This document shows, in pieces, positions 57,701 to 64,000 of a stretch of DNA of 64,000 bases (its first letter is position 1; each line of letters begins with the position of its first letter). A model generated the notes under the pieces. It did not search any database and had not been told where the DNA came from. It saw only the letters and a program-made list of their open reading frames with translations. The DNA lies in contig JADJFC010000003.1 of the NCBI GenBank assembly GCA_016708785.1, positions 124,001 to 188,000 of the forward strand, written 5' to 3'. Both the position numbers and the translations under genes were made by a program. Source of the DNA: Bacteroidota bacterium (GTDB lineage Bacteria > Bacteroidota > Bacteroidia > AKYH767-A > 2013-40CM-41-45).

Positions 57701-60700
57701 TCAAATTTCCGGTAACAACCTCTGTGCCTGCAAATGGTTATATTGTACTTGCATCTGATCTGGAAAAATTCACATCTGTCCATCCAACGGTTACTAATGT
57801 GATCGGTGATTTCGGATTCGATTTCTCAAACAACAGTGAAGAACTCAGACTGTTCGACAGAAACGATCAATTGTATACTTCATTTATCTATTCAGATCAA
57901 CTGCCATTTCCGGTTAGTGCTGATGCAGGTGGATATACAATGGAACGATTGGATGAAACTGCAGTTGCCGATGATGGTAATAACTGGTTTGCCGGTTGTC
58001 TTCTTGGTTCACCGGGAAGAGGATATTCAGGACCTGTTGCGCAAATTACTGCGCCAGGTACTACAACAATTTGTTCAGGATCTTTAGTCGTACTGAATGC
58101 AAATCCGGTTAGTGGTGCAACATATCAGTGGTATAAGGATAATGTTCTGATGTCTGGATCCACAACAAACACTATTAGTGTTTCAACAGCGGGTGTTTAT
58201 TCTGTTCAGGTAAATGCTGCAGGTTGTTCTGCGAGCTCTGCCGGTGTTGCATTGACTACAGGAAGTGCTGAACAAATTTCAGGAGTAACAAATGCTTCAC
58301 GTTGTGGAACAGGAAGTGTTTCATTATCTGCCGTTGGTACATCTACATCGGAATGGTTTGCAGATTCTACTTCAGCAACGGTCCTTTTTACAGGAAGTGC
58401 ATTCAATACTCCTTCAATTAATCAATCTACTACCTATTTTGTACAAGCATCCGGTGGTTGTCCAAGTCCGAGAGTAAGAGTTACAGCAACAATTAATGCA
58501 ATAACCGCTTCGCCTGTTGCTGCCGATGTCTCACGTTGTGGTCCGGGAACAATCAATCTAACAGCAAGTGATACTGCTGTTATCAATTGGTATACTGCTG
58601 CTGTTGGGGGCACGCTTGTAAACACAGGAACTTCATTCACAACTTCATCACTTAATTCAAGTGTTGTATATTATATTGCTGCAGGAACTTTGTGTCCTAG
58701 CCCCAGAGTTGCAGTGAATGCAATTGTAAATGATATTACTGAATTGCCTGTAGTTACAAATGCAAGTAATTGTGGTCCCGGAAGTCTGTTGCTCATTGCA
58801 ACTGATACAGCGGTCATTAACTGGTATTCTGCAGCGAGTGGAGGCACACTGCTTTTTACAGGAACAAATTTCAACACTCCTGTTATTTCATCAACAACAA
58901 ATTATTATGTAGAAGCGGGCACAATATGTCCTTCTGCTCGTGTTGTTGCAACAGCTACAATTGATGTAGTTGAGACTCCTCCTACAGTTGCTGATGTATC
59001 TCGTTGTGGTGATGGAACAATGACGCTTTCGTCCAGTTCTTCAACTACTGCATGGTATTCTTCAATGAGTGGTGGAACACTAATTGGTACCGGCATTTCA
59101 TTTACTACGCCATCTTTAAATAGTTCAACAACTTATTTTGTTCAATCCGGAACTACTTGTCCAAGTTCACGTGTTGCTGTAAATGCAATCGTAAATATTA
59201 TTAGTGCTGACCCTTGGTAACTGATGCGGAAAATTGTGGAAGTGGAACAGTAGTGCTTTCTGCGAGTGATACTGCATCTGTAAGATGGTATGGTACGGCA
59301 ATTGGTGGCTCGGTCTTATTTACCGGCTATTCATTCACAACTCCTTTCTTAAATCAAACTACCACATATTATACCGAGGCAGGTAGTGTTTGCGTAAGTA
59401 ATCGTGTTCCTGTTGTTGCAACTATCAAAGCAATAACTCCTGACCCTGTTGTAACTGATGTTATACGTTGTGGTGCCGGAATTTTTACGCTTCAAGCTTC
59501 TTCTTCGTCGACGTTGAATTGGTTTGATGCACCTAATGGAAATCTGCTTTCATCCGGACCAAGTTTTACAACTCCATTTTTGAATAGCTCTACTACATAT
59601 TTTGTTCAGGCGGGTATTGATTGCCCAAGTGCATTTGTTCAGGTCAATGCAACGATAGATGCTTTTGCAGCGGACCCAACAGGGGCTGATAACAATCGTT
59701 GTGGAACGGGTACGGTAAATCTTCAGGCTAGTTCGCCTGTGGTACTCAATTGGTATGATGCACCAAATGGCACCTTGCTTTTCACGGGAAGTAATTTTAC
59801 AACACCTGTATTGACTTCTACGACAATTTTCTATGTGCAGGCAGGCGATATGTGCACAAGTAATTTCATTCCGGTTACTGCAACGATTAATGTTCAGGAA
59901 ACAGATCCAACAACAATTGGTGCTTCATCTTGTGGCCCTGCGGCATTAGTTCTACTTGCAAATGGAAGTGGAACAATCAATTGGTTTGATGCCATCAATG
60001 GTACGATCATCTTTACCGGAAATTCTTTGACGACGCCGGTAGTTACTGCTACAACTATTCTTTATGTCCAGACTGCAGGAATTTGTCCGAGTAATTTTGT
60101 TCCTGTTGAGGCAACAATAAATCCGATCTCGACATTATCAGTAAGTGATGCGTCAAGCTGTGGAAGTTCAATTCTTACATTAACTGCTTCCTCTCCTGAA
60201 ACGATCACTTGGTACGATGCACCTGGAGGAAATCTACTAGCAACCGGGACATCGTTTACCACACCTTTTCTTACTTCGTCAAATCAATATTATGCTGTTG
60301 CAGGCGGATTATGTCCAAGTGCTCCAATGGCAGTCAATGCAATCATCAATACAATTCCAACCATCACACTTGGGAATGATACAGCAATTGAATCCGGCAA
60401 TTCGATCACACTGGATGCGGGAACCGGATTTGTAACTTATTTGTGGAATACACTGGCAATGACTCAGGATTTAACTACTGGTATTGCCGGTGATTATTCT
60501 GTATTGGTTACGGATGTAAATGGCTGTACAGCGAGTGATACGATAAGTATTTCCGTTATCAGCGGAACAATATCAACAGTGAATTCAATATTTACGGAAG
60601 TTTATCCTAATCCATTTAGTGATCAGCTAACCGTACAATTAAACAATTCAAATTCAGAGTACATCTTAAAACTGTTTTCTGATGACGGAAAGTTAATATT

Positions 60701-60827
60701 AGAAAAGAGAGTGGCTGATTCAACTACTCTGTTGACATTGGATGTTAGCAGTGTTGCAAGTGGAGTGTACTTTCTTTCTGTTGAAAATTCGGAATCAAAA
60801 GTGGTGAAGAGGGTAGTGAAGAATTAG
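54766..60827 (+). CDS. CotH kinase and lamin-tail surface protein with Ig-like repeats and T9SS type A sorting domain, frameshifted
   Basis: The restored product has about 2020 residues. Order of parts: signal peptide (HKIALLLFLLSLSFFAKAQ); lamin-tail domain (VVINEIQTSNTKTFFDENYE); a beta-sandwich with FNMDFDDGFVAYLNG; a chitobiase-type domain (GGSIRYTTDGSDVKENSTLY, about 400); a CotH kinase-like domain (about 445-830, KYLIYDLEFGLGYSG); an InlB-like unit (AGVIQISTITPTTYPW); a second lamin-tail (SELNFHSDSLHEAGDWIEIH); then about a dozen Ig-like repeats with VTNASRCGTGSVSLSA-type starts; sorting domain VYPNPFSDQLTVQLNN to KVVKRVVKN. CotH proteins phosphorylate spore coat or surface proteins. 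The frame breaks at 59211-59215; one added base in CCCTT joins ISADP to LVTDAENCGSG, matching the repeat pattern. Confidence 0.88.
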
Positions 60828-61008
60828 CGAATATGTCTCAATCCAGATCCACTCAAATTTATTACGATACGATGAGAGATAGTAAAGAAACAGAAGGTAG
60901 TACTCGCGCCTTACAAATAAAATGCACAATACATCCCGCTTGCCGTTTAATTATCGCATAAGCGTTGAGAAAATTTGTGATTAAAAAATCTTGCATAAAA
61001 TATTTCCC

Positions 61009-62385
61009 TCACGCAAACAAATGCCCAAAAACTTCTTCAACCTTTGACACTGCAATTATTTTAATGGCTTTGTACCTGCTTCTGTCAAGTCCTTTCAAAT
61101 TATATTTGCTGATAAGGATCTCTTCGAAACCCATCTTTTCTGCTTCACTAATTCGTTGTTCAATACGTGTCACCGGACGGATCTCTCCACTTAATCCAAC
61201 TTCACCGGAGAAAGCAATTCGTGGTGAGATGGCAATATCTTCACTCGATGATAATACAGCACAGATCACTGCTAAGTCAATTGCCGGATCTTCGACTTTA
61301 ATTCCTCCTGCGATATTTAAGAAAACATCCTTCGCTCCTAATTTAAAACCACATCGTTTTTCAAGTACTGCTAAAAGCATGCTGAGACGACGAAGGTCAA
61401 ATCCTGTTGATGATCGTTGTGGCGTTCCGTAAACCGCAGAACTTACCAGTGCCTGTGTTTCAATGAGCATCGGACGTATTCCTTCCATCGTCGCAGAAAT
61501 GGCAACACCTGACATGCTCTCTTCGCGATTAGCGATTAAGACTTCAGACGGGTTGCTCACTTCGCGCAAGCCTGATCCTTGCATTTCGTAAATTCCAATT
61601 TCTGCGGTTGATCCAAAACGATTTTTTATTGCTCTAAGAATTCTATATACATGATGACGATCGCCTTCAAATTGAAGTACGGTATCGACCATGTGTTCAA
61701 GAATTTTTGGTCCGGCAATTGTTCCGTCTTTGGTAATGTGACCGATAAGAAAAACAGGAACTGAACTTTCTTTTGCAAAACGAAGGAGTTCGCCCGCACA
61801 TTCACGGATTTGTGATACACTGCCAGGAGATGATTCTATCTTATTACTGAAAATGGTTTGTATTGAGTCAATGATCAGCATTTGCGGTTGCATTGCTGAG
61901 ATCTGCTGAAAGATATTTTCAAGAGATGTTTCAGTGAGGATAAAAAATGAGCTGCTCGATAATTTCAGTCGGTCGGCACGCATTTTTATTTGTTGTTCAC
62001 TTTCTTCGCCGCTTATATAAAGAACAGATTGCTTTTTCATAGACAAAGCGATCTGAAGTAGCAAGGTTGATTTACCAATTCCCGGTTCGCCACCCATCAA
62101 TATCAATGATCCCGGTACCAATCCACCACCTAATACCCGATTCATCTCCTGATCAGGAACAGCAATGCGATGTTCATCTTTTATTGCAACGTCGTTAAGC
62201 AATTGTGCCTGTGCAACTTTTTTCTTAGCGCCATCATTTTTCTTCCATACCGGTGTGTCTTCGCTTCTTTGGATTACTTCTTCTACGAATGTATTCCATT
62301 GTCCGCACGACGGGCATCTGCCTGTCCATTTTGGTGCCTGCGCCCCACAATTCTGACAAAAAAAGGATGTTTTTACTTTAGCCAC
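61009..62385 (-). CDS. radA: DNA repair protein RadA
   Basis: RadA (Sms) helps branch migration and recombination repair. The product has 458 residues from GTG 62385, which gives the expected MAKVKTSFFCQNCGAQ start. Parts in order: four-Cys zinc motif (CQNCGAQAPKWTGRCPSCGQ, 10-29), Walker A GGEPGIGKSTLLLQ near 97, Walker B region MLIIDSIQTIFS, the RadA-specific KNRFGSTAEIGIYEM near 258, and a Lon-like C-terminal domain (GIKVEDPAIDLAVICAVLSS and GEVGLSGEIRPVTRIEQRI). All key residues are present and length is normal. It stands alone on the minus strand, head to head with nothing recognised. Confidence 0.97.
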   Translation of the reverse strand: MAKVKTSFFCQNCGAQAPKWTGRCPSCGQWNTFVEEVIQRSEDTPVWKKNDGAKKKVAQAQLLNDVAIKDEHRIAVPDQEMNRVLGGGLVPGSLILMGGEPGIGKSTLLLQIALSMKKQSVLYISGEESEQQIKMRADRLKLSSSSFFILTETSLENIFQQISAMQPQMLIIDSIQTIFSNKIESSPGSVSQIRECAGELLRFAKESSVPVFLIGHITKDGTIAGPKILEHMVDTVLQFEGDRHHVYRILRAIKNRFGSTAEIGIYEMQGSGLREVSNPSEVLIANREESMSGVAISATMEGIRPMLIETQALVSSAVYGTPQRSSTGFDLRRLSMLLAVLEKRCGFKLGAKDVFLNIAGGIKVEDPAIDLAVICAVLSSSEDIAISPRIAFSGEVGLSGEIRPVTRIEQRISEAEKMGFEEILISKYNLKGLDRSRYKAIKIIAVSKVEEVFGHLFA

Positions 62386-62490
62386 TTTTTACTTTTTGAA
62401 GTGGTGAAAGTAGAGTAATTTTTCTTGAGATTTTAGTATTCGAGTTGCATAAAATAGATTAAATGAAAAATTTTCGGAATGCCAAATATT

Positions 62491-62570
62491 AACACAGAGG
62501 ATACAAAGAAAAAAAGGAGAAAAAAAAGAGCACTTTATTTTCTCCCTTTTTTCTCCTTTTTCTCTGTGTT
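62491..62570. repeat. AACACAGAG inverted repeat
   Basis: AACACAGAGG, ACAAAG, AAAAAGGAG and AAAAAAAAGAG words are followed by GCACTTTATTTTCTCCC, TTTTCTCC and CTCTGTGTT. The arms pair with gaps to make a long stem. Words of this kind also occur at 43400-43440. Confidence 0.65.
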
Positions 62571-62592
62571 AAAATAGTAATCCGAAATAAAA

Positions 62593-62620
62593 AAAGCCAA
62601 CCCCTTTCGGAATTGGCTTT
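62593..62620 (-). terminator. Rho-independent terminator of the small lipoprotein gene
   Basis: AAAGCCAA and TTGGCTTT form the stem with a CCCCTTTCGGAA loop. On the minus strand seven T follow. It lies 20 bases past the stop at 62641. Confidence 0.85.
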
Positions 62621-62640
62621 AGTGTGTCCTTAAGTGAAGG

Positions 62641-63054
62641 CTATTTCTTTTTTGTAAATTCTAGTTGTTTGATACCTGATGTACCATCTCTATCATTTGC
62701 GATGATCAGAAAATCGTCATCGAGTTGTACGATCTGCCAGGTGCCATTATAATCAAATTGACCGGATACCACGAGTAAGTTCTCTATTTTGATTTCAGCT
62801 TTTGAAATCGTAGTGTGAACACTAAAGTCACCAGTGTAATCCACATTATTTTCGCTCCGAGTCATTTTAGAGCTATTGTTAAAAGCCCAATTTTGATTAG
62901 GGTCATCACGCGGAATCGGTACTAATGTCCAGCTTCCTTGCAATTGCTTCTTAATGCCCGACTCTGATTTAAAATACTCTTCCTTGGAGCAAGAAAAAAG
63001 TGCTACAAAGCAGAGGGTCATTATTAAGACAGGTAAGTGTCGAAGTGTTTTCAT
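62641..63054 (-). CDS. Lipoprotein with lipocalin-like domain
   Basis: The product is 137 residues. The lipoprotein signal is MKTLRHLPVLIMTLCFVALFSC with the lipid-bearing Cys at 22. The mature part reads IKKQLQGSWTLVPIPRDDPN, then strands YTGDFSVHTTISKAEIKIENL, SGQFDYNGTWQIVQLDDDFLIIAND and GIKQLEFTKKK. The GSW start and alternating strands are typical of lipocalin-like Bacteroidota lipoproteins (near DUF5004 type). No ligand is evident. It is followed by its own terminator and preceded by the nucleotidyltransferase gene 46 bases upstream, so it might be read through from there. Confidence 0.75.
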   Translation of the reverse strand: MKTLRHLPVLIMTLCFVALFSCSKEEYFKSESGIKKQLQGSWTLVPIPRDDPNQNWAFNNSSKMTRSENNVDYTGDFSVHTTISKAEIKIENLLVVSGQFDYNGTWQIVQLDDDFLIIANDRDGTSGIKQLEFTKKK

Positions 63055-63099
63055 GCCTTATTCTTTAATGTAAATATAAAATATATATTGATATATGAA

Positions 63100-63606
63100 T
63101 TACTTTTTGCCGGAAATAATTTTTTCCTCAATAAGAGTAGTAGAATAACCGGGTAAAAAATCGATCGTTTTTACCTGTCCGTTATAGGATTGAACGACGT
63201 CAGCTCCCACGATGTTGCTTAAATTATAGTCAGAACCTTTCACTAGCACGTCCGGACGGACCATTTTGATCAATTCAAGGGGGGTAGGATCGTCAAAAAC
63301 AATGACTGCGTCAATAAAATGCAATGCTGCCAGCAAAATGGAGCGTTGTTCTTCATTATTTATCGGCCTGTGAGGACCTTTCAAACGGCTGGTTGAGGCA
63401 TCAGAATTGACTCCCACAATTAAAATATCGCCCAAATCTGACGCTTTTGAGAGGTAGTCAATATGGCCTAAATGCAGAATATCGAAGCACCCATTAGTAA
63501 AAACTATTCTTTTAGATAAAAATCGCCACCTGTATAAAGCATGCTGAAGCTGGTTCAGATCGATTACTTTTCGTTTTATAATATCAAGATGCGTTAGCGG
63601 TTCCAT
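63100..63606 (-). CDS. rfaE2: D-glycero-beta-D-manno-heptose 1-phosphate adenylyltransferase-like protein
   Basis: The product is 168 residues from ATG 63606; a TTG at 63654 would add 16 unlikely residues. It is a cytidylyltransferase-fold enzyme: IVFTNGCFDILHLGHIDYLS (about 34-53, with the HxGH nucleotide site), VGVNSDASTSRLKGPHRPIN near 72-91, QRSILLAALHFIDAVIVFDD and VLVKGSDYN. These match the stand-alone C-terminal half of RfaE/HldE, which adds AMP to heptose 1-phosphate for lipopolysaccharide core synthesis. The kinase half is not in the window. It overlaps the upstream membrane protein gene by 23 bases, so the two are linked in one transcript. Confidence 0.9.
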   Translation of the reverse strand: MEPLTHLDIIKRKVIDLNQLQHALYRWRFLSKRIVFTNGCFDILHLGHIDYLSKASDLGDILIVGVNSDASTSRLKGPHRPINNEEQRSILLAALHFIDAVIVFDDPTPLELIKMVRPDVLVKGSDYNLSNIVGADVVQSYNGQVKTIDFLPGYSTTLIEEKIISGKK

Positions 63607-64000
63607 TTCTTTGTTTGAGGAATAAATGTAAGAAAGATAATGATCCCAATACAATTACAACAAGCGTATTTGTGGTATGCATCAAGGTCGCAAAAGTAAT
63701 TCCGTCATCATATGAAATACCAAAAAGCATGAGCCCTAAACTCACTGCCCAGTGATATGCGCCTAATCCACCGGGTACAGGTGCACTCATTCCTAAGCCA
63801 CCAACAACCAAAATAAATAATCCGGCATGCCAGTTAAGTCCTGCTGTAGATTCTAAAGCAAAGAAACAGAAGTAAGACATAAGGAAATACATTGTCCAGA
63901 TCAGAATCGTATGGAATAAAAACAATAAAGGTTTTTTCATTTTCCTCACTGAAATAATACCGTCACCGATTCCTTTTAAAATTACTTTTGCTTTGTTGAG
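63584..64000 (-). CDS. Flippase-like (LPG_synthase_TM) membrane protein, C-terminal part
   Basis: The frame is open to the right edge of the window, so the N-terminal part lies outside. The visible 138 residues contain LLFLFHTILIWTMYFLMSYF, LFILVVGGLGMSAPVPGGLG (with the AYHWAV continuation) and TNTLVVIVLGSLSFLHLF, that is three to four transmembrane helices. The PVPGGLGAYH turn is the hallmark of the lysylphosphatidylglycerol synthase-type transmembrane domain (UPF0104), a group proposed to flip lipids or polyprenol-linked sugars. Overlap of 23 bases with rfaE2 suggests coupled translation. Its own start cannot be assigned. Confidence 0.82.
   Translation of the reverse strand, partial: LNKAKVILKGIGDGIISVRKMKKPLLFLFHTILIWTMYFLMSYFCFFALESTAGLNWHAGLFILVVGGLGMSAPVPGGLGAYHWAVSLGLMLFGISYDDGITFATLMHTTNTLVVIVLGSLSFLHLFLKQRNGTANAS

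Noticed and set aside
60965..61432. Plus-strand frame of 155 codons opposite radA
   Set aside because: Antisense of conserved RadA sequence; no start signal and no recognisable domain.
63601..63654. Longer start (TTG 63654) for the rfaE2-like gene
   Set aside because: The added residues MYWDHYLSYIYSSNKE lie within the upstream gene and are not part of the family; ATG 63606 fits known lengths.

Overview
The window comes from a chromosome of a Bacteroidota member. The evidence is a large set of secreted proteins ending in type IX secretion (T9SS) sorting domains (11 of type A and 2 of type B, the gliding-motility-associated form), a long-form IspG, a DUF2723 membrane protein, a SusC-like TonB receptor, AT-rich intergenic DNA and several promoters of the Bacteroidota type (TAnnTTTG at -7). 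Genus or order cannot be fixed from the sequence alone. One tRNA gene (Gln, UUG) is present. There is no rRNA, CRISPR array, prophage or complete insertion sequence.

Layout. 1-1430: end of a DUF3108 gene and a frameshifted tryptophan 2,3-dioxygenase gene. 1637-5428: a + strand unit of TonB receptor, TPR-like secreted protein, membrane protein and winged-helix regulator behind a textbook promoter. 5429-16980: a 347-bp MITE-like element, ispG, a T9SS protein, a helical repeat protein, an outer-membrane protein with an overlapping polysaccharide deacetylase, the DUF2723 protein, a beta-propeller T9SS protein and a VF530-type protein. 19208-21565: an HMA-AraC regulator followed by an unlisted 58-residue protein with 13 cysteines (metallothionein-like), an esterase and a barrel protein. 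21695-33884: an orphan TAXI binding protein, several T9SS repeat proteins with a truncated gene copy, duplicated repeat DNA, an AraC regulator, a serine hydrolase, and an outer-membrane protein preceded by a newly found 56-residue lipoprotein. 34200-37760: a REP-associated tyrosine transposase (RAYT) surrounded by copies of its likely repeat. 37775-60827: giant surface proteins, including two tandem paralogues that differ in SprB repeat number (8 and 2), an M6 peptidase and a CotH/lamin-tail protein of about 2020 residues. 61009-64000: radA, a small lipoprotein, an rfaE2-like nucleotidyltransferase and a truncated flippase-like protein.

Two features run through the whole window. First, five genes (1271, 22343, 36938, 44393, 59211) are each broken by one missing base in a homopolymer, and adding one base restores the conserved protein in every case. 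This looks like residual sequencing error rather than gene decay. Second, the gaps between genes carry hairpins built from degenerate short words (for example GGTCAAAGGTCAAGGGTC, GTAAGTAGTAAGTAG, CACATAGGCACATAG, ACACAAGAACACAAG), and some of these reach into the last codons of genes.

The most interesting systems are the RAYT and its repeat family, and the metallothionein-like peptide next to a metal-sensing-type AraC regulator.
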